Shown: positions 1-9,452 of the stretch, in pieces | Position numbering within the stretch: the first letter of the stretch is position 1 | Layout: each line of letters begins with the position of its first letter | Assembly (NCBI RefSeq): GCF_001645125.1 | Contig: NZ_LXKA01000110.1 | Coordinates: 248,001-312,000, forward strand | Reading direction: 5' to 3' | DNA: 64,000 bases | Source of the DNA: Paraburkholderia ginsengiterrae | GTDB lineage: Bacteria > Pseudomonadota > Gammaproteobacteria > Burkholderiales > Burkholderiaceae | Translations under genes and position numbers: made by a program | The notes under the pieces: generated by a model | What the model was told of the DNA's origin: nothing | What the model saw: only the letters and a program-made list of their open reading frames with translations | Databases searched by the model: none

Positions 1-612
1 CAGTTCCAGAATCGTCTTGCGCGGAATGATCACTTCCTGACGCGAGAACGAGCCTTCAATCTTCATGGACGAAAACGCCAGACGGTGGCCGTCCGTCGCG
101 ACCGCCATCAGCTGGTCGCCGTCCACCACCAGCAGCATGCCGTTCAGGTAGTAGCGGATGTCCTGCTGGGCCATCGAAAAATGGACCATGCCAAGCAGCT
201 GGCGGAACGTCTTTTGCGGAACCACGAGGTTCGCGCCGTAGTCTTTGGCTTGCGCGACGGTCGGGAATTCGTCAGCGGCGAGGGTTTGCAGCGCAAAGCG
301 GCTCTTGCCGGATTGCACGGTCAAACGCTTGTCGTTCAGCGTGAGCGTGACCTGCCCGTCGGGCATGGCGCGCAGAATGTCGAGGAGCTTTCTTGCTGCC
401 ACCGTGGTCGCCACCGAATCGCCGCCCACGCCGAAATCCGCACGCGTGGTGATCTGCAATTCGAGGTCGGTCGACAGGAACGACACGTCCGGGCCGTTCT
501 TGGTAATCAGCAAATTGGCGAGGATCGGCAACGTATGGCGGCGTTCGACGATGCCGCTCACAGTTTGCAGCGGCCTGAGGAGGTTATCGCGTTCGGTCTT
601 GACCAGTTGCAT
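1..612 (-). CDS. dnaN: DNA polymerase III beta sliding clamp (N-terminal part; runs off the window)
   Basis: Encodes the beta clamp that encircles DNA and tethers polymerase III. The visible N-terminus reads MQLVKTERDNLLRPL and continues through GIVERRHTLPILANLL, typical of proteobacterial clamp domain 1. About 204 residues of a family of roughly 367 are present, ending in the second domain at the window edge. The ATG at 610-612 is chosen because the conserved clamp N-terminus starts exactly there. It lies 220 bp downstream of dnaA on the same strand, the classical dnaA-dnaN arrangement. No terminator is visible between the two, so co-transcription is likely. Confidence 0.97.
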   Translation of the reverse strand, partial: MQLVKTERDNLLRPLQTVSGIVERRHTLPILANLLITKNGPDVSFLSTDLELQITTRADFGVGGDSVATTVAARKLLDILRAMPDGQVTLTLNDKRLTVQSGKSRFALQTLAADEFPTVAQAKDYGANLVVPQKTFRQLLGMVHFSMAQQDIRYYLNGMLLVVDGDQLMAVATDGHRLAFSSMKIEGSFSRQEVIIPRKTILEL

Positions 613-832
613 AGAGTTCCTTCGTTGATATAACGGCCTGCGCGCCTTGCCTGCCAAGCTTTCCGGCACGCAGCCGCGGCTCCCCGCCGGCGCCACGCAG
701 CGCCTGTCACGGCGTGAAATCCGCCCGCGGCCGCCGGGCGGTTAAACCTGTATTGTGCCTGAAAACGGAACCGCCTCACTAAAATGGGGGCGAGTTCCGA
801 AATAAACAGGTCGATTTTTTTGTCCGGGCCGC

Positions 833-2461
833 TTAGCCCTTCAAGGTCTGTTCCAGCACGTGCAATTCGTGGTTCAGTTGCGCGTCCTTGCTGCGCTCAT
901 CCGCAATCTTGCGCACCGCGTGCAGCACCGTGGTGTGGTCGCGCCCGCCGAACAGCTCGCCGATCTCCGGCAAGCTCTTCTGGGTCAGCTCCTTCGCCAG
1001 ATACATAGCGATCTGCCGCGGCCGCGCAATGTTCGCCGGACGCTTCTTCGAATACATATCCGCGACCTTGATGCTGTAGAAGTCAGCCGTGGTCTTCTGG
1101 ATGTTTTCCACCGAAATCTGCCGGTTCTGTACCGTCAGCAGGTCTTTCAGCGCTTCTTTCGTCACTTCAATCGTGATTTCGCGGCCGTGGAACTTCGAGT
1201 ACGCGAGGATCTTGCGCAGCGCGCCTTCGAGTTCACGCACGTTCGAGCGCAAGTGCTTCGCGACGAAGAACGCGACGTCTTCATTCAGGCTCACGAACTC
1301 CGATTGCGCCTTGCGCATCAGAATCGCCACCCGCATTTCCAGCTCGGGCGGCTCGATCGCCACCGTCAGGCCGGAGTCGAAGCGCGAGATCAGGCGGTCG
1401 TCGATACCCGAAATTTCCTTCGGATACGTGTCGCTGGTGATGATCACCTGCGCCTTGTTCGCCACCAGCGCCTCGAACGCGTAGAAGAATTCCTCTTGTG
1501 TGCGCGACTTGCCTGAGAAAAATTGAATATCGTCGATCAGCAGCAGGTCGAGCGAGTGGTAATAGCGCTTGAAATCGTCGAACGCCTTGCGCTGGTACGC
1601 CTTCACCACGTCGGACACATACTGTTCCGCGTGAATGTAGCGAATCCGCGCGCCGGCCTTGTCCATCAGAAGCTGGTTGCCGATCGCGTGAATCAGGTGA
1701 GTCTTGCCCAGACCCACGCCGCCATACAGGAACAGTGGGTTGTACGAGATGCCCGGGTTGTCCGCGACCTGGATCGCCGCGGCGCGCGCCAGCTGGTTGG
1801 CCTTACCGGTCACGAAGTTGTCGAACGTCAGAACCGGGTTCAGCTTGGAGCGCTCGTACATCGAGTCGTTGTCGCCGCTACCCGCGGCGCCCGCGCCCTG
1901 GCCCGGACGCCACGTGCGGCGGGCCGCGGCGCGTTCGTTCGCGTCGAGGCTGGGGAGGTCGAGGTCGGCGGCATCGTCAGCGGCTGCGGCCGCTGCACGC
2001 GCATTGGCGTTCTGTTCGGCCGCCGCGCGTGCATTCGCGTTGAGGTTTGCCATCGCGCTGTTTGCGCTACCCATGCGCGCGGCCTGCGCTGCCTGCACGG
2101 CGCCGACGGCGGCGTCCACCGCTGCCGCAACGCCGGCGTTACCGGCGAGCGAGCCTGGCGAGGAAGCTGGACGTGCCGGTGCCGGCGCGGCTGGCGCGGG
2201 CGCGCGCATGCCGGCTTTCGGATCCAGCACGAATTGCACGTCGACCGGAGCGTGCCAGAAATCGCGGGCCATATCCGCGATACGTCCGGAGAACTGGCTC
2301 TTGACCCAGTCGAGCTTGAAACGGTTCGGCGCGGCGATGCTAAGCGTGTTCGCAGCGGCGTCGAAGGCGACCGGGGCCAACGGTTTGATCCACGTCACAT
2401 ACTGCTGGGGCGTAAGCTCACGCTCCAGCAATGCGGAACAGTGTTGCCAGAAATCGTTCAT
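833..2461 (-). CDS. dnaA: Chromosomal replication initiator protein DnaA
   Basis: Initiator AAA+ ATPase that binds 9-bp DnaA boxes and opens the origin. The 542-residue product has domain I ([20 protein letters not shown]), a long Ala-rich low-complexity domain II at about residues 85-195, then the AAA+ core with Walker [11 protein letters not shown] and Walker [11 protein letters not shown]. Domain IV ends with the DnaA-box-binding signature [11 protein letters not shown]. An in-frame start lies 39 codons upstream, but the conserved MNDFWQ start at 2461 is preferred. The expanded Ala-rich linker is commonly seen in Burkholderia. It is divergent from rpmH, with a DnaA box in the intervening spacer. 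Confidence 0.98.
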   Translation of the reverse strand: MNDFWQHCSALLERELTPQQYVTWIKPLAPVAFDAAANTLSIAAPNRFKLDWVKSQFSGRIADMARDFWHAPVDVQFVLDPKAGMRAPAPAAPAPARPASSPGSLAGNAGVAAAVDAAVGAVQAAQAARMGSANSAMANLNANARAAAEQNANARAAAAAADDAADLDLPSLDANERAAARRTWRPGQGAGAAGSGDNDSMYERSKLNPVLTFDNFVTGKANQLARAAAIQVADNPGISYNPLFLYGGVGLGKTHLIHAIGNQLLMDKAGARIRYIHAEQYVSDVVKAYQRKAFDDFKRYYHSLDLLLIDDIQFFSGKSRTQEEFFYAFEALVANKAQVIITSDTYPKEISGIDDRLISRFDSGLTVAIEPPELEMRVAILMRKAQSEFVSLNEDVAFFVAKHLRSNVRELEGALRKILAYSKFHGREITIEVTKEALKDLLTVQNRQISVENIQKTTADFYSIKVADMYSKKRPANIARPRQIAMYLAKELTQKSLPEIGELFGGRDHTTVLHAVRKIADERSKDAQLNHELHVLEQTLKG

Positions 2462-2669
2462 CGAGTTGCTGTCGTTATGGTGTGCACGGCGGTTCGCCGC
2501 TGCCCCTGTCGCGCGTACGCAACAAGGCCCTGAGCAGCCGGACAAACCAGGCGCAATGGCCCCAGGCGCTTGTGCCACAAGGGTTTGCGGGTCAAGCGAG
2601 CCGGAGCGGCGTGCAGCATTTTTGGGAAGTAAGGCGAGATTCTAACGCCAAATCGGAGCCGAAAGGGAG

Positions 2670-2678
2670 TTATCCACA
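2670..2678 (+). promoter_or_regulatory. DnaA box (TTATCCACA)
   Basis: Perfect match to the 9-bp DnaA consensus, about 210 bp upstream of the dnaA start. Likely used for dnaA autoregulation and/or origin function. Confidence 0.7.
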
Positions 2679-2733
2679 GGGCCTGATCACCTGGCGAATC
2701 GGACCCGGCGCGCGGCTGAACCAGGCTAAACTA

Positions 2734-2762
2734 TTGACGGCCAACGGTAAACGGGTTTAAAT
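2734..2762 (+). promoter_or_regulatory. Putative sigma70 promoter for rpmH operon
   Basis: TTGACG (2734-2739), a 17-bp spacer and TTAAAT (2757-2762) face rpmH, about 90 bp upstream of its start. The spacer contains the GGTAAAC motif. Inference from consensus matching only. Confidence 0.5.
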
Positions 2763-2854
2763 AGCGGGTTCCGCGAAAACCAATTCAGTAAACCTCCGGC
2801 CATTGCGCTTTCAGCGATGATCGCGCGGTTATTTTTCGATCAAGTGAGAGCAAC

Positions 2855-2989
2855 ATGAAACGTACTTACCAACCTTCCGTTACCCGTCGCAAGCGCACCC
2901 ACGGCTTCCGCGTTCGCATGAAGACCGCAGGTGGCCGCAAGGTCATCAACGCACGTCGCGCGAAGGGCCGCAAGCGCCTCGCCATCTAA
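2855..2989 (+). CDS. rpmH: 50S ribosomal protein L34
   Basis: 44-residue basic protein beginning [20 protein letters not shown] and ending [11 protein letters not shown], a canonical L34 of normal length in the large ribosomal subunit. It is too short for many ORF finders. It heads the rpmH-rnpA-yidD-yidC cluster, with rnpA starting within 15-85 bp. The spacing gtgagagcaac before the ATG gives a modest Shine-Dalgarno. Confidence 0.98.
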
Positions 2990-3003
2990 GGCAGGCTAGC
3001 GGA

Positions 3004-3492
3004 TTGCGCGCTGTGACTGGTGCCCGCGTTGAAGCGGGAACGGCTGGGGCGCAGCAACCGGGCTCGGTTCCGTTGCGAGCGCAAGCCGCCTTCCCCAAAG
3101 CCGCAAGGCTGCTGAAAACGGATGAATTTTCATCCGTTTTTCGTTTGCGCCCGTGGCGCCGCACCGCGCACTTCGTGGTGTACGGCCGGCCCACCGGCAA
3201 CGACGCTCGCTTAGGGCTAGTGATCGGCAAGAAGTATGCGCCGCGCGCGGCCACGCGTAATCTGGTGCGTCGAATCGCGCGTGAGGCCTTCCGGCTTCGT
3301 CGCGAAGAATTCGGCGGTTGGGATGTGCTGCTGCGTTTGCACACGCGCTTCGACAAGAAAGCTTTGCCGAGCGCTTCGTCGCCGCCGTTGAGGGCGCTGT
3401 GCCGCAGCGAAATCGAGGCGTTGCTCGACAAGGCAGCGCGCGAAGTTGTCCGTCGCCAGGCGCCGCCCGCGGAAGCGCCCAAGACGGAATGA
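3004..3492 (+). CDS. rnpA: Ribonuclease P protein component
   Basis: Protein subunit of RNase P, which assists the catalytic RNA in tRNA 5' processing. The conserved core [20 protein letters not shown] and the RNR-type motif [15 protein letters not shown] are present. No ATG exists upstream of the core. The longest form uses TTG at 3004 (162 aa). A TTG at 3073, giving [14 protein letters not shown], matches the usual beta-proteobacterial N-terminus better and is a strong alternative (139 aa). It follows rpmH directly, so the two are probably co-transcribed. Confidence 0.93.
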   Translation: MRAVTGARVEAGTAGAQQPGSVPLRAQAAFPKAARLLKTDEFSSVFRLRPWRRTAHFVVYGRPTGNDARLGLVIGKKYAPRAATRNLVRRIAREAFRLRREEFGGWDVLLRLHTRFDKKALPSASSPPLRALCRSEIEALLDKAAREVVRRQAPPAEAPKTE

Positions 3493-3580
3493 TGCTCAAG
3501 TGACAGCCCGCCTTGCAGCCCTGCTGCGCGGGCGTCGCCCGGTACTTCACGTTGCGCGGCGCCGTCCGGCCGCACCAGCC

Positions 3581-3811
3581 ATGCAAACGGTACTCTTCGC
3601 TTTATTGCGTTTCTACAAGGTTGCCATCAGCCCCATGCTTGGCAACCGGTGCCGTTTTTACCCTTCCTGCTCTGATTACGCGCGCGAAGCAATCCAGTAT
3701 CATGGCGCCGCGCGCGGGACTTATCTCGCCGCCAGGCGTATTTGCCGCTGCCACCCGTTTTCCGCGGGCGGCGTCGATCTCGTCCCGCCACCCACTTCTG
3801 AAAAGCGCTGA
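3581..3811 (+). CDS. yidD: Membrane protein insertion efficiency factor YidD
   Basis: Small (76 aa) inner-membrane-associated protein that aids YidC-dependent insertion. The family hallmark [19 protein letters not shown] is present, with conserved cysteines, and [11 protein letters not shown] follows. ATG 3581 ([13 protein letters not shown]) is chosen as the conserved family start. An in-frame GTG at 3500, just behind the rnpA stop, is possible but would add a non-conserved Arg-rich leader. It sits between rnpA and yidC as usual. Confidence 0.93.
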   Translation: MQTVLFALLRFYKVAISPMLGNRCRFYPSCSDYAREAIQYHGAARGTYLAARRICRCHPFSAGGVDLVPPPTSEKR

Positions 3812-3841
3812 CGCGCCGTTCCATCGACACTGAGACAACGC

Positions 3842-5500
3842 ATGGATATCAAACGCACCGTCCTATGGGTCATCTTTTTCATGTCAGCGGTCATGCTGTT
3901 CGACAACTGGCAACGCGACCACGGACGCCCGTCGATGTTCTTCCCGAGCAGCACACCGACGCAAACCGTCGCTAGCGCCACACCGGGAACCACGACGCCG
4001 GGAACCCAGCCCGCCGATCTGCCGGCCACGAACGCAGCCGCACCGGGCAACGCGCCGGCGGCAACGCAATCGCAACTGGTCAAGTTCAGCACCGACGTCT
4101 ATAGCGGCGAAATCGACACCCGCGGCGGCACGCTGTCGAAGCTGTCGCTCATCAAGCAAGGCGACGGCAAGACGCCGGATCTCGTCATCACGCTGTTCGA
4201 CCGCACCGCGAACCACACGTATCTCGCGCGCACGGGCCTGCTCGGCGGCGATTTCCCGAACCACAACGACATCTTCACCCCGCTGCCGAACCAGCCGCAC
4301 GACCTCACGGGCGACGCCAAGTCGTTCCAGCTCAGCTTCGAGTCGCCGGAGAAAGGTGGCGTGAAGGTCATCAAGACCTACACGTTCACGCGCGGCAGCT
4401 ACGTGATTGGCGTGGACACGAAGATCCAGAACGTCGGCACGGCGCCGGTGAGCCCGTCGGTCTATATGGAGCTGGTGCGTGACGACACGCCGGTGGAAAC
4501 GCCGCGCTTCTCGCACACCTTCATCGGACCGGCTGTCTACACCGACCAGCATCATTTCCAGAAAATGACGTTCGGCGACATCGACAAGAACAAGCAGGAT
4601 TACGCGACCTCGGCCGACAACGGCTGGATTGCGATGGTCCAGCACTACTTCGCGTCGGCCTGGATTCCGCAGCAAGGTGCCAAGCGCGACATCTACGTCG
4701 AGAAGATCGATCCGACGCTGTATCGCGTCGGCGTGAAGCAGCCGGTGGCAACCATCGCTCCGGGCCAAACCGTCGACGTCTCCGCGCGCCTGTTCGCCGG
4801 TCCGGAAGAAGAGCGCATGCTCGAAGGCATCGCGCCGGGTCTGGAACTGGTGAAGGACTACGGCTGGGTCACGATCATCGCGAAGCCGCTGTTCTGGCTG
4901 CTGGAGAAGATCCACAGCTATGTCGGCAATTGGGGCTGGTCGATCGTCCTGCTCACGCTGTTGATCAAGGCGGTGTTCTTCCCGCTGTCGGCTGCGAGCT
5001 ACAAGTCGATGGCGCGCATGAAGGCGATCACGCCGCGCATGCAGGCGCTGCGCGAACGCTTCAAGGGCGATCCGCAGAAGATGAACGCCGCGCTGATGGA
5101 GCTGTACAAGACCGAGAAGGTCAATCCGTTCGGCGGCTGTCTGCCGGTCGTGATTCAGATTCCGGTGTTCATCTCGCTGTACTGGGTGCTGCTGTCGTCG
5201 GTGGAAATGCGCGGCGCGCCGTGGATGCTGTGGATTCACGATCTGTCGCAGCAAGACCCGTTCTTCATCCTGCCGGTGCTGATGGCCGTCTCGATGTTCC
5301 TGCAGACCAAGCTGAACCCGACGCCGCCGGACCCGGTTCAAGCCAAGATGATGATGTTCATGCCGATCGCGTTCTCGGTCATGTTCTTCTTCTTCCCGGC
5401 CGGTCTGGTGCTGTACTACGTCGTGAACAACGTGCTGTCGATCGCCCAGCAGTACTACATCACGCGGATGATGGGGCAGTCGAAGGTCAAAGCGGCCTGA
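3842..5500 (+). CDS. yidC: Membrane protein insertase YidC
   Basis: 552-aa Oxa1/YidC insertase. The N-terminal membrane anchor ([19 protein letters not shown]) is followed by a Pro/Thr/Ala-rich linker, a large periplasmic beta-domain at about residues 80-340, and the conserved five-helix core starting [20 protein letters not shown]. The cytoplasmic hairpin [18 protein letters not shown] and the C-terminal helices are present. Length and order match Gram-negative YidC. It is the last gene of the rpmH cluster and is followed by a strong hairpin terminator. Confidence 0.98.
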   Translation: MDIKRTVLWVIFFMSAVMLFDNWQRDHGRPSMFFPSSTPTQTVASATPGTTTPGTQPADLPATNAAAPGNAPAATQSQLVKFSTDVYSGEIDTRGGTLSKLSLIKQGDGKTPDLVITLFDRTANHTYLARTGLLGGDFPNHNDIFTPLPNQPHDLTGDAKSFQLSFESPEKGGVKVIKTYTFTRGSYVIGVDTKIQNVGTAPVSPSVYMELVRDDTPVETPRFSHTFIGPAVYTDQHHFQKMTFGDIDKNKQDYATSADNGWIAMVQHYFASAWIPQQGAKRDIYVEKIDPTLYRVGVKQPVATIAPGQTVDVSARLFAGPEEERMLEGIAPGLELVKDYGWVTIIAKPLFWLLEKIHSYVGNWGWSIVLLTLLIKAVFFPLSAASYKSMARMKAITPRMQALRERFKGDPQKMNAALMELYKTEKVNPFGGCLPVVIQIPVFISLYWVLLSSVEMRGAPWMLWIHDLSQQDPFFILPVLMAVSMFLQTKLNPTPPDPVQAKMMMFMPIAFSVMFFFFPAGLVLYYVVNNVLSIAQQYYITRMMGQSKVKAA

Positions 5501-5572
5501 TGTTTTGCCTGAGGCGGGCGGAAACGCCCGCTGGCAGCAAGGCACACGCTGGCTGAGAGAACAGCGGTTAAG

Positions 5573-5607
5573 AAAAAGCCGCCCGGTTTGCACCGGGCGG
5601 CTTTTTT
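5573..5607 (+). terminator. Rho-independent terminator after yidC (bidirectional)
   Basis: GC-rich stem AGCCGCCCGGT / ACCGGGCGGCT with a 4-nt loop and T6 tail. A matching A-run on the left lets it also terminate the convergent HTH gene on the minus strand. Confidence 0.9.
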
Positions 5608-5644
5608 CATGGTCGGTTCTGGATCACATGGTGCGACGCACCGC

Positions 5645-6052
5645 CTACTCTTCTTCCGCGTCCTCACCATAAAAGCGCACGATCATCTCTTCGACCAGAA
5701 AGCGATCTTTCGGCGTAAGCGACTGGATCTTGGAAGCGAGTTCGATCGTCTCAGGTGTCGGCGGATATTTCTCGCCACGCGCCAGTGGTCTCGCACTCGT
5801 ACCCGGCGGCGGTCCATAGTGAAGCCAATGCTCCTTCACGTTCAGCCATTCGGCGAGCGCACGCAACTTATCGGGCTTGGGAATCGTCGTACCGGAGAGC
5901 CACTTATGAGCGGTTTGCGGCGTCACCTCACGCTCACCGCGGTAGCGAAGATTGAATTGCTCGGCGAGCTTGGTCCCGCCGCGGATCTTGAGCGGCTCCA
6001 GCAGGTCCTTCAACCGTTTGGCGAAGGCGGCTTTTTCTTTGTTGGTCGGCAT
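5645..6052 (-). CDS. Small helix-turn-helix (XRE/Cro-like) transcriptional regulator
   Basis: 135-residue protein beginning MPTNKEKAAFAKRLKDLLEP. Residues about 20-75 look like a lambda-repressor-type HTH (GTKLAEQFNLRYRGEREVTPQTAHKWLSGTTIPKPDKLRALAEWLNV), and the acidic tail ends GEDAEEE. No ligand or protease domain is visible. It is isolated between yidC and mnmE and converges on the yidC terminator. The upstream 240 bp are unusually AT-rich and carry a direct repeat TTGAGATA(G/A)AT that could be its operator. The next upstream start adds 13 residues. Specific function unknown. Confidence 0.75.
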   Translation of the reverse strand: MPTNKEKAAFAKRLKDLLEPLKIRGGTKLAEQFNLRYRGEREVTPQTAHKWLSGTTIPKPDKLRALAEWLNVKEHWLHYGPPPGTSARPLARGEKYPPTPETIELASKIQSLTPKDRFLVEEMIVRFYGEDAEEE

Positions 6053-6421
6053 GGGCCAGATTGTGCAATTCAGAGTCCGGCCTGTTGACAACCAAGCAAG
6101 TTTCGTTTTAGCGTATTTGAGATAGATTTAGCTTGCAGCCCGCTTCAGACAAAGCTTCCAACGAATTGTATTTTTTTGATCTTTTCCTTATCTAGCCGCC
6201 ATCTTCGCGATTTCTCCGTCTCACCAAGTCCAATTTATTCTGTGGTTGAGCAGTAGAAATCCTAGCTTAATTGAGATAAATCCAAAATCGTCTTAATGCA
6301 GCCGCGAACGTGACGAGCGGCGGAGGTGCGGTGCGGTCGTCGCATGCGCCCGCGTTACAATGCCTCGCGCCGTGTCGATCGTCGCCGCGCATCCCTCTAT
6401 CTCCGTTTTTGCCACGCTTTT
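6053..6421. other. AT-rich intergenic region upstream of HTH gene and mnmE
   Basis: 369 bp without a supported gene. Positions about 6090-6300 are markedly AT-rich compared with the flanks. They contain two copies of TTGAGATA(G/A)AT (6117-6127 and 6271-6281). This is probably the promoter/operator region of the minus-strand HTH gene and of mnmE. Confidence 0.5.
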
Positions 6422-7816
6422 ATGCTCACCACCGATTTCGATCCCATCGTCGCCATTGCCACCGCGCCCGGTCGAGGCGGCATCGGTGTCGTGCGGATTT
6501 CGTTCGGCCGAGCGGGCGAAGCCGCGGCTCAACCGCTGATGCAGGCGCTCACCGGTCAGGCGCTCGCGCCGCGCCACGCGAGCTATGTGCCGTTCCTCGA
6601 CGCCAGCGGCAATGCGCTCGATCGCGGCATCGCGCTGTACTTTCCGGCGCCGCATTCCTACACCGGTGAACACGTGCTGGAATTGCAGGGGCACGGCGGT
6701 CCGGTCGTGCTGCAACTCGTGCTGCAGCGCTGCATCCACGCAGGCCGCGCGTTCGGCCTGCGCCTTGCCGAACCGGGTGAATTCACGCGTCGGGCGTTCC
6801 TGAATGACAAGCTGGATCTGGCGCAGGCCGAGGCCGTTGCAGACCTGATCGAGGCCAGCACTGAAGCCGCCGCACGTTCGGCGGGCCGCTCGCTCGACGG
6901 CGCGTTTTCGCGCGACATTCACGCGCTGGTCGAAGAGGTGATCACGCTGCGCATGCTGGTCGAAGCCACGCTCGATTTCCCCGAGGAAGAGATCGACTTC
7001 CTGGAAGCCGCCGACGCCCGCGGCAAGCTCACCCGCATTCGCGAGCGCCTCGCGCACGTGCTGAGCGAAGCGCGGCAAGGGGCGTTGCTGCGCGAAGGGT
7101 TGTCGGTGGTGCTCGCGGGGCAGCCGAACGTCGGCAAGTCGTCGCTGCTGCATGCGCTGGCCGGCGCGGAGCTGGCCATCGTCACGCCGATCGCCGGCAC
7201 GACGCGTGACAAGGTCGCGCAGACCATCCAGATCGAAGGCATTCCGCTGCATGTGATCGACACCGCCGGCCTGCGCGATACCGAAGACGAGGTCGAAAAA
7301 ATCGGCATTGCGCGCACGTGGAGCGAGATCGAACGCGCTGACGTGGTGCTGCATCTGCTCGACGCACGCACCGGCATGACCGGCGAAGACGAGACAATCG
7401 CCGGGCGCTTTCCTGGCGGTGTGCCGGTGGTGCGTGTGTTGAACAAGACGGATCTGATCGGCCTCGCGCCTGCTGCAAGGCCGCTCGACGCTGACCTCGA
7501 CCTCAGCGAAGTGCGGCTGTCGGCCAAGCAAGGTGATGGCGTTGCACTGTTGCGCGAAGAGTTGTTGCGGATCGCCGGCTGGCAGGCCGGAGCGGAGAGC
7601 GTCTACCTGGCGCGCGAGCGGCATCTGATTGCACTGCGCGCAGCCGAGGAGCACCTGGAAACCGCAGCCGCGCACGCCGATCAGAACTCGCAAGCGCTAG
7701 ATCTGTTCGCGGAAGAACTGCGGCTCGCACAAGATCAACTGAACTCGATCACCGGCGAATTCAGCTCGGACGACCTGCTCGGAGTGATTTTTAGCAGGTT
7801 CTGTATTGGAAAGTAG
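6422..7816 (+). CDS. mnmE: tRNA uridine-5-carboxymethylaminomethyl modification GTPase MnmE (TrmE)
   Basis: 464-aa GTPase that works with MnmG to modify U34 of certain tRNAs. The N-terminal folate-binding domain ([27 protein letters not shown]) is followed by a helical domain with an inserted G domain: P-loop GQPNVGKSS, switch [16 protein letters not shown] and NKTD. The C-terminal FCIGK contains the conserved functional cysteine. The in-frame ORF extends 32 codons further upstream, but MLTTDFDPI is the family start. The last ~30 bases use AT-rich codons unlike the rest of the gene, ending TTCTGTATTGGAAAGTAG, and an integrase follows. Confidence 0.97.
   Translation: MLTTDFDPIVAIATAPGRGGIGVVRISFGRAGEAAAQPLMQALTGQALAPRHASYVPFLDASGNALDRGIALYFPAPHSYTGEHVLELQGHGGPVVLQLVLQRCIHAGRAFGLRLAEPGEFTRRAFLNDKLDLAQAEAVADLIEASTEAAARSAGRSLDGAFSRDIHALVEEVITLRMLVEATLDFPEEEIDFLEAADARGKLTRIRERLAHVLSEARQGALLREGLSVVLAGQPNVGKSSLLHALAGAELAIVTPIAGTTRDKVAQTIQIEGIPLHVIDTAGLRDTEDEVEKIGIARTWSEIERADVVLHLLDARTGMTGEDETIAGRFPGGVPVVRVLNKTDLIGLAPAARPLDADLDLSEVRLSAKQGDGVALLREELLRIAGWQAGAESVYLARERHLIALRAAEEHLETAAAHADQNSQALDLFAEELRLAQDQLNSITGEFSSDDLLGVIFSRFCIGK
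7799..7816 (+). other. Probable att site at mnmE 3' end (SGI1-like core)
   Basis: The final 18 bp of mnmE, TTCTGTATTGGAAAGTAG, closely resemble the remembered attachment site of Salmonella genomic island 1 in thdF (=mnmE), roughly TTCTGTATTGG-AAGTAA. The surrounding codons are AT-rich in a GC-rich gene, and an integrase gene starts 175 bp downstream. No second copy was seen in the window, so any island would be a remnant. Confidence 0.5.
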
Positions 7817-7930
7817 GCGAGAGTCGGGTACTCGGTCATTATGCTTAATACAAAAGGCTTTGGTCGCCATATCGGACTCGTCTTTGTAGACCCTCAGCCC
7901 ATGTCGGTTGACCCAAAATCCACTGAATCT

Positions 7931-7940
7931 TTGGTACACA
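7931..7940 (+). repeat. Short direct repeat TTGGTACACA flanking the integrase (left copy)
   Basis: The 10-mer TTGGTACACA occurs here, about 50 bp upstream of the integrase, and again at 9264-9273 about 60 bp downstream, in the same orientation. Possibly integrase arm sites or an island end. Short enough to be chance. Confidence 0.3.
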
Positions 7941-7991
7941 AGCGATATACGGTTTAGAATCACCGCTGTCCGCATATCGGCCACCCAAAGC

Positions 7992-9206
7992 ATGCCCCGC
8001 CTAGCCGTCCCGCTCACCGAAGCCCAGATCCGCGCGCTCGAACCGCGCGCCACACGCTATTGCGTCGCTGACGGCAACGGCCTCGTCATCGAAGTCATGA
8101 CAACCGGCACCAAGGTGTGGCGCTTCCGCTATACGCTGGACGGCCAGCGCCAGCCACTCGTCACCATCGGCGACTACCGGATGATCTCGTTGCGCGTTGC
8201 GCGGGCCAAGGCGCAGAAGTATGCGGAGCTGGTCGCGCAAGGCCTGTCGCCGGTCTCCACGGCGCGGCGCGACCGGGGCGCCGAAAGCAAAGCCGACCTC
8301 CTGCGCGAGGCCGCCGAGCTCTATCTCGCCACGGAAATGGCGGGCAAGTCGGAGGAATATCGGCGCACCACGCGGCGGGCGCTCGACAAGGACGTGCTGC
8401 CCGCCATCGGCAACATGCCGATCAAGGCCGTCACCGCAGAGCACATCGTCGCCATATGCGAACGGATCAAAAGCCGCGGCTCGCCGAAGATGGCGTTGCA
8501 TACACGCCACGTGATCAAGCGACTCTTCGCCTATCTGATGGCCCGGCAGCTCGCGACCCGCAATCCGGCGGAGGTGGTGCCTGCCCGCTCGATTGCCACC
8601 TTCGACAGCCGTGCTCGCGTGCTCTCGGGTGATGAGATCGGCATCATGCTCCGCTCAATCGACGCGTCGAGCATTCGCCGGCCGCTCAAGCTGGCGCTGC
8701 ACCTGCTCGTCCTGACGATGGTGCGCAAATCCGACCTCGTGGAAGCGACATGGACGGAGTTCGATCTGGACCGCGCGCTGTGGACGCTCCCCGCCGCACG
8801 TCTGAAGAAAGACCGCGATCAGCTCGTGCCACTTTCGCGGCAGGCGGTTTTCATGCTGCGCGAACTCCAGTACCCCAGGGCCAGCCGCAATTTCGTTTTC
8901 CCTAGCGTGCGCGGCAATGACCGGCCGATCGCCAAAAGCACGTTGAATCAGGCAGTCAAGGCACTCGGGCTCGACGTGGAGCATTTTGTCCTGCATGACT
9001 TCCGGCGCACGGCGGCCGCGCACTTGCGCGAGCTTGCGCAGCAACCGGACGCGCTAAACAGCAACTCGGCAGAGACGCCTCAGAACGGCGAGCAAGACGC
9101 GGATGCGGACAATGCCACGGAACCGCGCCGCAGCATGCAGCGTTGGGCGGACTTTGTCGATGCGCAGATTGAAAGCGGTCGCCAAGCGGCGCTCGGCACG
9201 CCCTGA
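7992..9206 (+). CDS. P4-type tyrosine recombinase/integrase lacking the catalytic tyrosine (probably inactive or domesticated)
   Basis: 404-aa integrase-like protein. Residues about 5-90 are a DUF4102-type arm-binding domain (FRYTLDGQRQPLVTIGDYRMISLRVARAKA), about 100-195 a core-binding domain, and about 205-345 a catalytic domain. Box I Arg (LTMVRKSDL, R245) and the HDFRR box (H335, R338) are present. After HDFRRTAAAHLRE, the usual second histidine/LGH segment and the nucleophilic Tyr are absent. Instead there is a 32-residue N/D/E/Q-rich linker leading into the familiar tail RRSMQRWADFVD. No Tyr occurs after residue 294. Start ATG 7992 gives the family N-terminus; upstream ORF starts look spurious. 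Confidence 0.9.
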   Translation: MPRLAVPLTEAQIRALEPRATRYCVADGNGLVIEVMTTGTKVWRFRYTLDGQRQPLVTIGDYRMISLRVARAKAQKYAELVAQGLSPVSTARRDRGAESKADLLREAAELYLATEMAGKSEEYRRTTRRALDKDVLPAIGNMPIKAVTAEHIVAICERIKSRGSPKMALHTRHVIKRLFAYLMARQLATRNPAEVVPARSIATFDSRARVLSGDEIGIMLRSIDASSIRRPLKLALHLLVLTMVRKSDLVEATWTEFDLDRALWTLPAARLKKDRDQLVPLSRQAVFMLRELQYPRASRNFVFPSVRGNDRPIAKSTLNQAVKALGLDVEHFVLHDFRRTAAAHLRELAQQPDALNSNSAETPQNGEQDADADNATEPRRSMQRWADFVDAQIESGRQAALGTP

Positions 9207-9263
9207 CGGACCGCGCCACAGATTTGGCATTCGCTACGCCAACCATCGAAATCACGAATTTTA

Positions 9264-9273
9264 TTGGTACACA
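9264..9273 (+). repeat. Short direct repeat TTGGTACACA flanking the integrase (right copy)
   Basis: Second copy of the 10-mer at 7931-7940, in an AT-rich stretch (about 9225-9350) behind the integrase. Composition returns to normal by about 9360, which may mark the right end of a decayed island. Confidence 0.3.
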
Positions 9274-9452
9274 TATTCCAAAGGCTCGATTACAACCCAC
9301 TGTTTTAAACAGATAATTTCGTTTTTTGCTAGGTTTTAAAGGTGAGGAATCAAGTGCCAAATAGCCCTGCCACGTGCGCTTCACGTCGCCCTTCCCTCCC
9401 GCGTTTCATCGCCTAAACTGAAGGCTGGACGCAACTCGACACGGAGGCTCCC

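Larger units (their letters stand above)
2462..2854. other. dnaA-rpmH divergent intergenic region (possible origin or regulatory region)
   Basis: 393 bp without a gene between divergent dnaA and rpmH. It holds one perfect DnaA box (TTATCCACA, 2670-2678) and one GGTAAAC motif (2746-2752) that recurs several times at 60.0-60.5 kb. It also holds a sigma70-like promoter facing rpmH. In many bacteria this interval is oriC, but a single perfect box is few. It may mainly serve DnaA autoregulation and rpmH transcription. Confidence 0.6.

Noticed and set aside
613-832. Origin or DnaA boxes between dnaA and dnaN
   Set aside because: No DnaA box or iteron-like motif seen in this 220-bp spacer.
3884-5593. 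569-residue open frame on the strand opposite yidC
   Set aside because: Arg/His/Gln-rich translation with no domain; a high-GC antisense shadow of yidC.
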